A stretch of DNA of 64,000 nt from Hyphomicrobiales bacterium. GTDB taxonomy: Bacteria > Pseudomonadota > Alphaproteobacteria > Rhizobiales > Rhizobiaceae. Below are positions 30,083 through 39,134 of this stretch, one piece after another. A program made the translations under genes and the position numbers. The stretch's first letter is position 1, and each line of letters opens with the position of its first letter. The stretch is from NCBI GenBank assembly GCA_900470285.1, contig UCAG01000005.1, forward strand, positions 564,921 through 628,920. Reading direction: 5' to 3'. Below the pieces are notes generated by a model. That model saw only the letters and a program-made list of their open reading frames with translations, was not told the origin of the DNA and ran no database searches.

Positions 30083-30096
30083 ACTGAACGCTCGGT
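30083..30096. promoter_or_regulatory. Candidate TetR operator
   Basis: ACTGAACGCTCGGT is an imperfect palindrome (10 of 14 positions symmetric) of the form AC-x-GA-x-CG-x-TC-x-GT, typical of TetR-family operators. It lies 19 bp upstream of the tetR start codon. Confidence 0.5.
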
Positions 30097-30260
30097 TTAT
30101 TAATTTGAAATCGCAGCTTACGCAAGTGATAAAATAAACCACACAGCCTGCGACCAAATTGTGCTATTGTTTAAAACCTGAGGAGAACTGTTGTGTCTAA
30201 GGACTAACCGCCATATATGAGGCTGAAAATCAGAGACATATGGGGAGTAATGTCTGCGAA

Positions 30261-30305
30261 GGAGCTATTTTCCTGCTGAGAACAGCAGAAAACATAATAG
30301 CCTCC
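30261..30305. ncRNA. Long imperfect hairpin upstream of purF, possible leader or small RNA element
   Basis: GGAGCTATTTTCCTGCTG can fold on CAGCAGAAAACATAATAGCCTCC through an AGAA loop, with bulges of one or a few bases. This is the strongest secondary structure in the gap. Whether it is transcribed is unknown; no T tract follows on either strand. Confidence 0.35.
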
Positions 30306-30513
30306 CGAACACCCTCTTCCTGATGTCCCGCTCAGACTTTTCATCAGAGCTGCATTTTGAGCCTCAGCCGTCTGAACTCTGCGCAATGCTCTGAATTGTT
30401 CCTTTTGCATGGCACTGCAACCGGAAAGCTTTCGGTTTTGGGACTATGCAGCAAAAGCACTCTTATGATAGAGAGCATTTTTAATTGCTCTGCAATCGAA
30501 AGGCCCAGCGGCT

Positions 30514-32088
30514 ATGATAAGTCATTCCGGTGAAACCGCCCATATTTCGTCAGATCATTCTCAGAAGATCTGCGCCTCTCACACAGGAGAGAGCGGCGGC
30601 ACAGAACCGCTTCAGAACTCTTCCCGTTTCTCCTTTGATGAAGACGCCTTGCATGAAGAATGCGGCGTCTTTGGCATTCTGGGCCATGAGGATGCGGCAA
30701 CGCTGACAGCTCTCGGCCTGCATGCCCTGCAGCATCGCGGACAGGAAGCGGCCGGTATTGTTTCCTATCATGAAGGACGTTTCTATTCTGAACGTCACAT
30801 GGGGCTGGTGGGCGATCACTTCACCAATCCGGCAACGCTGAAACAACTGCCGGGCAATCTTTCGATTGGTCATGTGCGCTATTCCACCACCGGTGAAACT
30901 GTACTGCGCAATGTGCAGCCTCTGTTTGCCGAACTGGAAGTCGGCGGCATCGCCATTGCCCATAACGGTAATTTCACCAATGGTCTGAGCCTGCGCCGTC
31001 ATCTGATTGCCTCCGGTGCGATCTGCCAGTCCACTTCCGATTCTGAAGTGGTGCTGCATCTCATCGCCCGTTCGCGCCTCGCATCATCCAGCGACCGTTT
31101 TGTCGATGCGATCCGTCAAGTTGAAGGCGGCTATGCGATCCTCGCTATGACCCGCACCAAACTGATTGCAGCACGCGACCCTGTCGGTATCCGTCCGCTG
31201 GTTATGGGCGAACTCGACGGCAAGCCGATTTTCTGTTCTGAGACCTGCGCACTCGACATTATCGGCGCAAAATATATCCGCGATGTGGAAAACGGCGAAG
31301 TCATTATCTGCGAAACACAGGCAGACGGCTCTATCAGCACCACATCTATCAAAGCGTCGAACCGCAAGCCGGAACGTGTATGCCTGTTTGAATATGTTTA
31401 TTTTGCCCGTCCTGACTCTGTTGTCGGCGGCCGCAATGTTTATGTTGCGCGTAAAAATGCCGGCATTAATCTGGCAAAAGAAGCCCCCGTTGAAGCGGAT
31501 GTTGTTGTACCTGTGCCGGATGGAGGCACTCCGGCAGCAATCGGCTATGCACAAGCCAGCGGTATTCCGTTTGAGCTCGGCATTATCCGCAATCACTATG
31601 TCGGCCGCACCTTTATTGAACCGACACAGCAGATCCGCGCCCTCGGCGTGAAGCTGAAACATTCAGCAAACCGCGCGATCATTGAAGGCAAACGTGTTGT
31701 GCTGGTGGATGACTCCATTGTGCGCGGCACCACTTCGATGAAAATCGTGCGGATGATCCGCGATGCCGGAGCTAAGGAAGTGCATATCCGTGTGGCCTCC
31801 CCGATGATCCATCATCCGGATTTCTACGGTATTGATACGCCGGATGCAGACAAGCTGCTGGCCAACCAATATCCCGATCTGCAGGCAATGTGCGATTATA
31901 TTGGCGCGGATTCGCTGGAATTTCTCTCCATTGACGGTCTTTACGAGGCAGTCGGCGGCGAGAAACGCAATCCGAAAGCCCCGCAATTTACTGACCATTA
32001 TTTCACGGGCGACTATCCGACCCGTCTGGTTGATCAGGAAGAATTGTCGAATATTCACAATTTCGCATTACTTTCCAGCAACGGCTAA
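30514..32088 (+). CDS. purF: Amidophosphoribosyltransferase
   Basis: First committed enzyme of purine synthesis: PRPP plus glutamine to phosphoribosylamine. The N-terminal nucleophile is Cys50 in HEECGVFG, so a 49-residue polar propeptide must be removed, longer than the roughly 10-residue Bacillus propeptide. The glutaminase domain runs to about 280. The PRPP-binding VVLVDDSIVRGTT is near 395-407. The C-terminal cysteine pair that binds the 4Fe-4S cluster in Bacillus PurF is absent; FTDHYFTGDYPT stands there. GAAAGG precedes the ATG. Confidence 0.95.
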   Translation: MISHSGETAHISSDHSQKICASHTGESGGTEPLQNSSRFSFDEDALHEECGVFGILGHEDAATLTALGLHALQHRGQEAAGIVSYHEGRFYSERHMGLVGDHFTNPATLKQLPGNLSIGHVRYSTTGETVLRNVQPLFAELEVGGIAIAHNGNFTNGLSLRRHLIASGAICQSTSDSEVVLHLIARSRLASSSDRFVDAIRQVEGGYAILAMTRTKLIAARDPVGIRPLVMGELDGKPIFCSETCALDIIGAKYIRDVENGEVIICETQADGSISTTSIKASNRKPERVCLFEYVYFARPDSVVGGRNVYVARKNAGINLAKEAPVEADVVVPVPDGGTPAAIGYAQASGIPFELGIIRNHYVGRTFIEPTQQIRALGVKLKHSANRAIIEGKRVVLVDDSIVRGTTSMKIVRMIRDAGAKEVHIRVASPMIHHPDFYGIDTPDADKLLANQYPDLQAMCDYIGADSLEFLSIDGLYEAVGGEKRNPKAPQFTDHYFTGDYPTRLVDQEELSNIHNFALLSSNG

Positions 32089-32095
32089 AATCCTA

Positions 32096-32123
32096 AAAGG
32101 CGGCTTTCAGCCGCCTTTACATT
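32096..32123 (+). terminator. purF terminator
   Basis: AAAGGCGGC-TTTCA-GCCGCCTTT followed by ACATT, eight bases after the stop. Confidence 0.75.
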
Positions 32124-32149
32124 ATACAGACTGAAACGGGTGGATTTTT

Positions 32150-32890
32150 ATGAGCTTTGATCTGAGCGGACGCACAGCACTGGTGACCGGCGCATCCCGC
32201 GGCATCGGTTATTTTCTGGCATTGGAACTGGCGAAACGCGGTGCCCATGTCATTGCAGTTGCGCGGACTGTCGGCGGCCTTGAAGAACTGGATGATGAAA
32301 TTCAGGCAATGGGGAATACAGCAACCCTTGTCCCGCTTGATCTGAAAGACATGCCTGCACTCGATCTGCTTGGTTCATCTATCAACGACCGCTGGGGCAA
32401 GCTGGATATTCTCGTCGCCAATGCCGGTGTGCTTGGCACAATCTCTCCGGTCGGACATGTGGAAGCCAAGGTTTTTGACAATGTTATCAGCACCAACCTC
32501 ACTTCAATCTGGCGTCTGATCCGCTCGGTTGATCCGCTGTTGCGTCTTTCTGATGCCGGTCGTGCTATTCTGATGTCATCCGGCGTTGCTCATACAGCGC
32601 GCGCATTCTGGGCACCCTATGCAGCTTCCAAAGCTGCAGTGGAAGTGATGGGGCGCTCATGGGCTGAAGAGACAAAACAAATGCCGTTGCGGGTTAACTC
32701 CGTCAATCCTGGGGCTACGCGCACAGCAATGCGTGCCAAAGCAATGCCGGGTGAAGATCCGGAAACATTGCCGCATCCGGCCGATGTGGCTGCTAAAATT
32801 GTGCAGCTCGCCGATCCGGCTTTGACCATTACCGGTCAGCTTTATGATGTACGGCAGGATAAATTCCTGCAATATCACATGCCATCATAA
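32150..32890 (+). CDS. Short-chain dehydrogenase/reductase
   Basis: 246-residue classical SDR. Cofactor motif TGASRGIG (about 14-21), VANAG (about 87-91), catalytic serine in LMSSGVA and YAASK (about 157-161). The substrate cannot be told from sequence. An SDR gene follows purF in many Rhizobiales, so the position is conserved even though a terminator separates the two. Confidence 0.92.
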   Translation: MSFDLSGRTALVTGASRGIGYFLALELAKRGAHVIAVARTVGGLEELDDEIQAMGNTATLVPLDLKDMPALDLLGSSINDRWGKLDILVANAGVLGTISPVGHVEAKVFDNVISTNLTSIWRLIRSVDPLLRLSDAGRAILMSSGVAHTARAFWAPYAASKAAVEVMGRSWAEETKQMPLRVNSVNPGATRTAMRAKAMPGEDPETLPHPADVAAKIVQLADPALTITGQLYDVRQDKFLQYHMPS

Positions 32891-33081
32891 GTATTATGAC
32901 CTAAAATCATCTGGCCGGATTATTAATTACCGGCCAGAAATGTTTTTCTATCCAGTCTTTTCAATCATATAATTTTCTTCGCGGCCTTTTTATTCGCAGC
33001 TCCCTGCTGCCTCCTTTTATCCTGCCGCCTTCCCCTCTGAACTATCCAATTTTTCAATTCTCTGAAACAGAAGGATCTGTC

Positions 33082-33621
33082 ATGGATCATTTTTATATTA
33101 TTACCGGCGGCCCGGGCTCCGGCAAAACCACCCTGCTCAACATTCTCAAACAGCGGGGTTATCAGCATAGTCAGGAAGCCGGACGACATATCATTCAGGA
33201 TCAGGTGAAAATCAGCGGCAAGGCTTTGCCATGGCTTGATCCCGCACTCTTCGCAGAAATGATGCTGTCATGGGAAATGCGCTCTCACCTGCTGGCCACA
33301 CAGGCAATATCTGACAGGCCGTATTTCTTTGACCGCGGCATGGCCGATATTGCCGGTTATCTCAGTCTCACAGGCCTGCCTGTGCCGGATCATGTGCATC
33401 AGGCAGTGAAGCACTTTCACTATAATAAAACCGCTTTCATCGCGCCGCACTGGCCAGAGATTTATCAGGGAGATGAAGAGCGCAAGCAATCACCGCAAGA
33501 GGCTGAACGCACATTTGAGGCCATGCTGGCAGTCTATCAAAACTATGACTTCACTCTACTGGAACTGCCCAAGACAGATGCTGAGGCACGGGCAGATTTC
33601 ATACTCACCCACACAGCTTAA
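33082..33621 (+). CDS. AAA_28-type P-loop ATPase
   Basis: 179 residues. N-terminal Walker A TGGPGSGKTTLL (about 8-19) and FFDRGMADIAGYL, a feature of small kinase-like NTPases of the AAA_28 group. The C-terminal half is helical. No specific substrate is known; members resemble nucleoside or small-molecule kinases. AGAAGGATC precedes the ATG. It stands alone between two terminators. Confidence 0.82.
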   Translation: MDHFYIITGGPGSGKTTLLNILKQRGYQHSQEAGRHIIQDQVKISGKALPWLDPALFAEMMLSWEMRSHLLATQAISDRPYFFDRGMADIAGYLSLTGLPVPDHVHQAVKHFHYNKTAFIAPHWPEIYQGDEERKQSPQEAERTFEAMLAVYQNYDFTLLELPKTDAEARADFILTHTA

Positions 33622-33631
33622 TGCCTTCAAC

Positions 33632-33660
33632 AAAAAGCCCGCTCAAAAGCGGGCTTTTTA
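33632..33660. terminator. Bidirectional terminator
   Basis: AAAAAGCCCGCT-CAAA-AGCGGGCTTTTT between the AAA_28 gene and the convergent LOG-family gene. A/T runs on both sides suit both directions. Confidence 0.88.
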
Positions 33661-33725
33661 GAGTGTTAGAGCGAGTTTTGTGTACCCAACGGGGCGCCCG
33701 GTGCTCTAATAGTCGTAAACTCCGC

Positions 33726-34331
33726 TTACATACGGGCGATAATCTCTTCATCACCCGATGCATCACCTTTAGCGGCTGCATCAAAAATATAAGGAATAAT
33801 CTCTTCCACAGTATCGAGTATTTTTGGCTGCACACGATGGCCGGTATGGATAAAGCCTTCTGTGCGCATATGATCGAGCATGGCAATCATCGGCTCCCAA
33901 AAATGATTGATATTGGCGAAAACCATCGGCTTTTTATGATGGCCGAGCTGTGCCCAAGTCATCATTTCCACGATTTCCTCAACAGAACCAATACCACCCG
34001 GCAGGGTGACAAATGCATCAGAGCGTTCAAACATCAGCTGTTTGCGCTGATGCATATTCTCGGTAATGATCTGCTCATCAAGCATTTCATTCTGTTTGCC
34101 GTCAGCTTCTTTATTGAGAAGGAATGTCGGAATAATACCGGTGACTTTGCCGCCGGCTTTGTAAGCGCCTTCCGCAACCGCACCCATAATTCCCTTTGTG
34201 CCGCCGCCATAAATCAGGCGAAGACCATTTTCTGCAATCGAGCGGCCAAGAGCCAGCCCTGCTTCCCGGTAAACCGGATTATTGCCGGTTGAAGAACCGC
34301 AATAGACACATATTGATCGAATCTTACTCAT
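33726..34331 (-). CDS. LOG family protein (TIGR00730, nucleotide phosphoribohydrolase-like)
   Basis: 201-residue Rossmann-like protein of the family once annotated as lysine decarboxylase. Members hydrolyse nucleoside 5'-monophosphates to base and ribose phosphate, making cytokinins in plants and some bacteria. The N-terminus SICVYCGSS is typical. The catalytic motif reads LPGGIGSVEEI, with Ser in place of the usual Thr of PGGxGTxxE. The in vivo substrate here is unknown. Confidence 0.9.
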   Translation of the reverse strand: MSKIRSICVYCGSSTGNNPVYREAGLALGRSIAENGLRLIYGGGTKGIMGAVAEGAYKAGGKVTGIIPTFLLNKEADGKQNEMLDEQIITENMHQRKQLMFERSDAFVTLPGGIGSVEEIVEMMTWAQLGHHKKPMVFANINHFWEPMIAMLDHMRTEGFIHTGHRVQPKILDTVEEIIPYIFDAAAKGDASGDEEIIARM

Positions 34332-34667
34332 GCTTTCTTTTTCGCGTGCGGGCTGTTTGCCGTCAAGTTTCTATCGTGAATTCGGTTCTGAATTTGGTTG
34401 GTGAAAATCCGCATAAAATATCGGTGTTTTCACCACAGTTTCCGAAGTCTTTTTAAAATCATGGGCTTGCATAGAGAACGATGCAAGCCGGACATCTTAT
34501 CTTGTAATATGTGACAAGAATTTTGGTGCTGATATGTGATATTCTTGCTGTAACAATAAAAAAGCGCTAGTTGTTGGCAAATATGCAGCTTATACATTTG
34601 GATTTATAAGCAGACACAGCATGTTATAATATTTTTTTAAGCTTGGTGTTAAAAGGGTCAGTCCCGT
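34332..34667. other. AT-rich divergent promoter region
   Basis: 336 bp between the LOG gene and the LysM gene. Notably AT-rich in its second half (34500-34650) and ends with AAAAGGGTCAG, the ribosome site of the LysM gene. No gene or clear repeat is visible. Confidence 0.45.
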
Positions 34668-35978
34668 ATGCAGAATAGTCGTTATGCGCTTGCCGGTTTT
34701 GCTGCTGTAGTTATAGCAGGTGGTCTTCTCGCATATTTCAGCATGGCTCCGCAGAAAACGGACCAGCCTCCGCAGGCGTCTGCTTCAAAAACAGCAACAG
34801 ATAACAAGTCTGCCACGACTGCTCAGCCTGAAACCCTTGCCCAGACTGACAAGCCTGTTGCGGGCAATGCTGCTGCACCAGAAGATACCAAACCATCGCC
34901 TTCCGAAAAAGCAACACCGGAACAAAGTGTTACAGTTCCGGTTTTTGATGTGCTGCGTCTAGAGGGCAACGGCTCACTGGTTATTGCCGGTAAAGCTGCA
35001 CCGAATTCTGTGGTTGATGTCATATCCAAAACCCGTGTACTCGGCTCGGCCAAAGCAGGCGAGAACGGTGACTTTGCTATTATTCTGGATGAGGCACTGA
35101 AAAGCGGCGATTATCAGCTGGTTCTGCGTGCAACCGCGGAAGATAACTCCGTTGCAACATCACAGCAGACCGCGATCCTCTCCGTTCCTGCAACACCGGA
35201 TGGTCAGGTTCTCGCACTTGTTGAAGAACCGGGTCAGGCCAGCCGCATGATTACCACACCGCAGGCCAGCGGCGGAAATGCTGCGCAGACACCAGAAAAT
35301 AAAGATGCACCGGCAGCAGCACATGGCAGTGATACTGCAGTTACCCTGCTGCCGTCGCAGGCGGTACAGGGTGGGCTGGCAGAAGGCAACTCGCAGGATG
35401 ATGTCAGCATTGCCGTGGAAGCTGTGGAGATTGAAGGCCGCTCGGTATTTGTGGCCGGCCATGCACGCGGCGGTCAGACAGTTAATGTTTCAGCGAATGA
35501 GACTTTGCTTGGCACAGCAATCATCACTCCGGAGGGGCGCTATCTGGTGCAGACCCAGCAACCTCTTGCTGTTGGTGACTATATTATTCGTGCCGATCTG
35601 ATGGATAAAGGCGGGAAAATTCTGGCGACAGCGCGTGTTCCGTTCCGCCGTGAAGCCGGTGAGAATATTGCTGCTGTTGCTCCCGCAATTGCAGCGCAAG
35701 CTGCACCTGATGCCGCACAGGTCACAACCGGCAACCCGTCCGCCCAGGAGACACAGGCGCAGCCTCTGGAAAAAGCAGAAGGATCAGTGATTATCCGCAA
35801 AGGCGATAATCTCTGGACAATCTCCAAGCGCACATATGGCAGTGGCACGCGCTATACCACCATTTATCTGGCGAATACCGATCAGATTAAGAACCCAGAT
35901 CTGATCTGGCCGGGACAGGTTTTCGTGATGCCGAAAACCCCGCTTAGCGAGCAGGATATACAACAGAAACTGCCGTAA
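34668..35978 (+). CDS. LysM-domain envelope protein with Ig-like modules
   Basis: 436 residues. One membrane anchor at about 7-26, then a long Ala/Gln/Thr/Pro-rich low-complexity linker (about 30-90). Two beta-rich segments of similar pattern follow (FDVLRLEGNGSLVIAGKAAP near 93, and AVEIEGRSVFVAGHARGG near 250), which look like repeats of an Ig-like module. A C-terminal LysM (about 372-425: IIRKGDNLWTISKRTYG, NPDLIWPGQVFVMP) should bind peptidoglycan. Proteins of this layout are common in Rhizobiales and their role is not defined. Confidence 0.87.
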   Translation: MQNSRYALAGFAAVVIAGGLLAYFSMAPQKTDQPPQASASKTATDNKSATTAQPETLAQTDKPVAGNAAAPEDTKPSPSEKATPEQSVTVPVFDVLRLEGNGSLVIAGKAAPNSVVDVISKTRVLGSAKAGENGDFAIILDEALKSGDYQLVLRATAEDNSVATSQQTAILSVPATPDGQVLALVEEPGQASRMITTPQASGGNAAQTPENKDAPAAAHGSDTAVTLLPSQAVQGGLAEGNSQDDVSIAVEAVEIEGRSVFVAGHARGGQTVNVSANETLLGTAIITPEGRYLVQTQQPLAVGDYIIRADLMDKGGKILATARVPFRREAGENIAAVAPAIAAQAAPDAAQVTTGNPSAQETQAQPLEKAEGSVIIRKGDNLWTISKRTYGSGTRYTTIYLANTDQIKNPDLIWPGQVFVMPKTPLSEQDIQQKLP

Positions 35979-36074
35979 ACCCTGCATCTCCGATGAGTGC
36001 GTGTCTTCCTCACAATATTGTGCAGGCGTTTTGTTTCTATCATGCCTGCAGCTATGTTATGACCGTAAATAAAC

Positions 36075-36184
36075 TAGAGCGAATTACATCCAGATCGGAC
36101 CATGGCACTCGCTCTGAATTCTTTAATGATCGCATTATCACGGCCTGTCCAAGTTGCTCTAACCTGACTGTGAAATGCTCCGGC
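36075..36184. repeat. RIME-like intergenic repeat
   Basis: Starts TAGAGCGAATTACATCC, has GGCACTCGCTCTGAATTC in the middle and ends GTGAAATGCTCCGG. The middle matches the copy at 958-1063 and the end matches the copy at 16172-16275. Confidence 0.55.
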
Positions 36185-36262
36185 AAGCAATTCCGCGGCG
36201 CTCTGACCGCAATACAGCATGAAGGCGGAAGCAATGACCGTCTGTGGCGTTAAATAAAAACG

Positions 36263-38149
36263 ATGAAAAAACAAAAAACAGTCTCGGCAGAATCCGGTCA
36301 AACCCTGAAAACACTGGCGAAACTCTGGCCATATATGTGGCCGAGTGAGCGTCATGATCTCAAAATGCGGGTCGTCTGGGCGACATTCTATCTCGTCATC
36401 GCCAAATTTGTGCTGATGCTGGTACCTTATTTTTTCAAATGGGCAACAAACGCGCTGGACGGCTCTTTTAAACCGGAAAGCTGGGTGCCGCAGATTTTTG
36501 TCGGTGCTTTGATGCTGGTCGTTGCCTATAATCTGGCACGTATCATTCAGGCCGGCCTGAACCAGCTGCGCGATGCATTATTTGCCCGCGTCGGGCAATA
36601 TGCGGTGCGTCAGCTTGCCTATCGCACTTTTGTGCATATGCATAAATTGTCGCTGCGGTTTCATCTTGAGCGTCGTACCGGCGGCCTGTCCCGTGTGATT
36701 GAACGCGGTGTCAAAGGCATCGAAACCATTGTGCGTTTCACTATCCTGAGCTCGGTGCCGACCTTGCTGGAATTTGCACTGACCGCTGCAATTTTCGGAT
36801 TTGCCTATGGTGTCAGCTATCTCATTGTGGTGGCGGCAACGGTCTGGCTTTATATGTGGTTCACAGTCAAAGCCAGTGACTGGCGCATTAATATCCGCCG
36901 GGAGATGAATGATTCCGATACGGACGCCAATACCAAAGCAATTGACTCATTGCTGAATTTTGAGACCGTCAAATATTTCGGCAATGAAGCGATGGAAGCC
37001 GAGCGCTATGACCGCTCAATGGCGCGCTATGAAAAAGCGGCAACCCAGACATGGACATCTCTTGGCTGGCTGAACTTTGGTCAGGCCGTGATTTTCGGTG
37101 TCGGCATGATGATCCTGATGGTGATGTCTGCCCGCGAAGTACAGGCCGGAACGCATACACTTGGTGATTTTGTCTTCATCAATGCGCTGTTGATGCAGCT
37201 GTCACTGCCACTGAATATGATCGGCTTCATTTATCGTGAAATCCGTCAGGGTCTTACCGATATTGAACAGATGTTTGACCTTCTCGAAGTTGAGGAAGAG
37301 GTCAAAGACAAACCGGAAGCACAGGCTCTGGCTGTCTCGCAAGGGGCAATCCGTTTCAACAATGTCAGTTTTGCCTATGACCCGTCCCGTCCGATCCTGC
37401 GCAATGTCAGCTTTGAAGTGCCGTCCGGCAAGACCATTGCGATTGTAGGGCCGTCCGGTGCGGGTAAGTCAACTATCTCCCGCCTGCTGTACCGCTTCTA
37501 TGATGTGCAGCAGGGTTCGGTGACAATTGACGGGCAGGATATCCGTGATGTGTCACAGGTCAGCCTGCGCCATGCGATTGGTATGGTGCCGCAGGATACC
37601 GTGCTGTTTAACGATACAATTGCCTATAATATCCGCTATGGACGCCCGTCGGCAACAGAGCAGGAAGTGGAACAGGCTGCCAAGCTGGCACAGATCGACC
37701 GTTTCATCCAGCTATTGCCGGAAGGCTATCAGTCGATGGTTGGTGAACGCGGTCTGAAACTCTCCGGCGGCGAAAAACAACGCGTAGCAATTGCACGCAC
37801 AATTCTGAAAGCCCCGCCGATCCTGATCCTTGATGAGGCGACTTCGGCGCTGGATACGGCAACCGAGCAGGATATTCAGCAATCTCTGGATCTGGTCAGC
37901 CGTGACCGCACCACTCTGGTGATTGCGCATCGTTTGTCGACTGTTATCAGCGCTGATGAAATCATTGTGCTTAAAGACGGGCAGATTGCCGAGCGCGGCA
38001 CACATCGTGATTTGCTGGTACAAGGCGGGCTCTATGCATCGATGTGGGATCGTCAGCGTGAAGCTGATGAAGCGGAAGCACGTCTGCGTCAGGTCCGTGA
38101 AAGTGACGAACTTGGTGTTGTGACCCGTGGTGCTCCTGCCGGAGAATGA
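36263..38149 (+). CDS. Atm1/HMT1-type ABC exporter
   Basis: 628-residue half-transporter: a membrane domain with six helices (about 35-325) fused to an ATPase domain. Walker [11 protein letters not shown] (about 394-403), signature LSGGEKQRV, Walker B ILILDEATSALD and the H-loop AHRLST are intact. The sequence resembles the Atm1/HMT1 family, which exports glutathione-linked or sulphur compounds for Fe-S assembly and metal detoxification. The ribosome site is weak. It stands alone, preceded by a RIME-like repeat. Confidence 0.92.
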   Translation: MKKQKTVSAESGQTLKTLAKLWPYMWPSERHDLKMRVVWATFYLVIAKFVLMLVPYFFKWATNALDGSFKPESWVPQIFVGALMLVVAYNLARIIQAGLNQLRDALFARVGQYAVRQLAYRTFVHMHKLSLRFHLERRTGGLSRVIERGVKGIETIVRFTILSSVPTLLEFALTAAIFGFAYGVSYLIVVAATVWLYMWFTVKASDWRINIRREMNDSDTDANTKAIDSLLNFETVKYFGNEAMEAERYDRSMARYEKAATQTWTSLGWLNFGQAVIFGVGMMILMVMSAREVQAGTHTLGDFVFINALLMQLSLPLNMIGFIYREIRQGLTDIEQMFDLLEVEEEVKDKPEAQALAVSQGAIRFNNVSFAYDPSRPILRNVSFEVPSGKTIAIVGPSGAGKSTISRLLYRFYDVQQGSVTIDGQDIRDVSQVSLRHAIGMVPQDTVLFNDTIAYNIRYGRPSATEQEVEQAAKLAQIDRFIQLLPEGYQSMVGERGLKLSGGEKQRVAIARTILKAPPILILDEATSALDTATEQDIQQSLDLVSRDRTTLVIAHRLSTVISADEIIVLKDGQIAERGTHRDLLVQGGLYASMWDRQREADEAEARLRQVRESDELGVVTRGAPAGE

Positions 38150-38435
38150 CAGGGCACGGATGATCCTCTATGATGGCAGCAGATGTTCGCGCTGGCTGTT
38201 CATTGTTATACAAGCAGCAATGGCGACGGTTCCGGTGGTGTTATCATCACCTGAACCGTTTTGATTCCGTCTGTACGCGGAATGTAAAGATCAGAGCGGG
38301 TGCTTGCAGTGATGTTCTGTGCGCATTTTGTTATGATAAAACACGAATATCATGAATTTTATTGCGCTGATTGCGCTTAATCATTTTAAACGCTGTTACT
38401 TTGCGTTATTGAAGCGGAAAATCTGAGGAAAACCG

Positions 38436-39134
38436 ATGAGCCTGTCCGATACCATTCGCAATACTTTCGTTCCTATCCACCGTGAGGGTTACCCCTTTAT
38501 TGCAGCATTTTTTGTTGTATCGCTTTTGCTTGGCTGGTTGTGGGAACCTTTGTTCTGGGTAGGGATGGTGCTGACCATCTGGTGCATTTATTTCTACCGT
38601 GATCCGCTGCGTATCACGCCGCTGGATGACAAGCTCGTCATCAGCTCTGCGGATGGCAAGATTTCTTCCGTTGGCATGTGTGTCCCTCCGGCAGAACTGG
38701 ATCTGGGTACAGAGCCGATGCTGCGTATCTGTGTGTTCATGAATGTGTTTTCAGTACACATTAACCGTGCGCCGGTACGCGGCAAAATCACTGCCGTGAT
38801 GCACCGTCCGGGTAAGTTTCTGAATGCAGAACTGGACAAAGCCAGCACCGAAAATGAGCGCAATTCTGTGCTGATCGACGGTGCCCATGGTACCGTTGCC
38901 GTGGTGCAGATCGCCGGTCTGGTGGCCCGTCGTATCGTTTGCTGGTCGAAAACCGGCGATGATCTTTCAACCGGTGAGCGTTTCGGCCTGATCCGTTTTG
39001 GTTCACGAAATGATATTTATCTGCCAAAAGGCGCTGTAGCCCGCGTTGCTGTCGGCCAGACGGCTGTGGCAGGCGAAACCGTTCTGGCAGAATTTGATGA
39101 AACGCGCACTGCGCCAACCGTGCGGATTGCCTGA
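38436..39134 (+). CDS. psd: Phosphatidylserine decarboxylase
   Basis: Makes phosphatidylethanolamine from phosphatidylserine at the inner membrane. The 232-residue protein is of the short type. Two hydrophobic segments lie near the N-terminus (about 20-55). The processing site that creates the pyruvoyl group is the serine of RFGSR (about 189-193), the short-family form of the LGST motif. [14 protein letters not shown] is the conserved central segment. TGAGGA precedes the ATG, and the stop overlaps the pssA start. Confidence 0.93.
   Translation: MSLSDTIRNTFVPIHREGYPFIAAFFVVSLLLGWLWEPLFWVGMVLTIWCIYFYRDPLRITPLDDKLVISSADGKISSVGMCVPPAELDLGTEPMLRICVFMNVFSVHINRAPVRGKITAVMHRPGKFLNAELDKASTENERNSVLIDGAHGTVAVVQIAGLVARRIVCWSKTGDDLSTGERFGLIRFGSRNDIYLPKGAVARVAVGQTAVAGETVLAEFDETRTAPTVRIA

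Larger units (their letters stand above)
30065..30513. other. Region between tetR and purF with RNA-structure candidates
   Basis: 449 bp with no convincing gene. Contains the TetR-like operator, a long imperfect hairpin (30261-30305) and a pair of overlapping, mutually exclusive small hairpins (30457-30491) just ahead of the purF ribosome site. A 68-codon minus-strand frame at 30204-30410 was judged spurious. Confidence 0.5.

Noticed and set aside
30204-30410. 68-codon minus frame in the purF upstream gap
   Set aside because: No ribosome site, no family resemblance, and it runs through the strong hairpin at 30261-30305.
34500-34650. AT-rich stretch as a possible origin or transferred island
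   Set aside because: Short, bounded by ordinary genes, with no DnaA-box cluster, repeats or mobility genes. It is best explained as promoter sequence.
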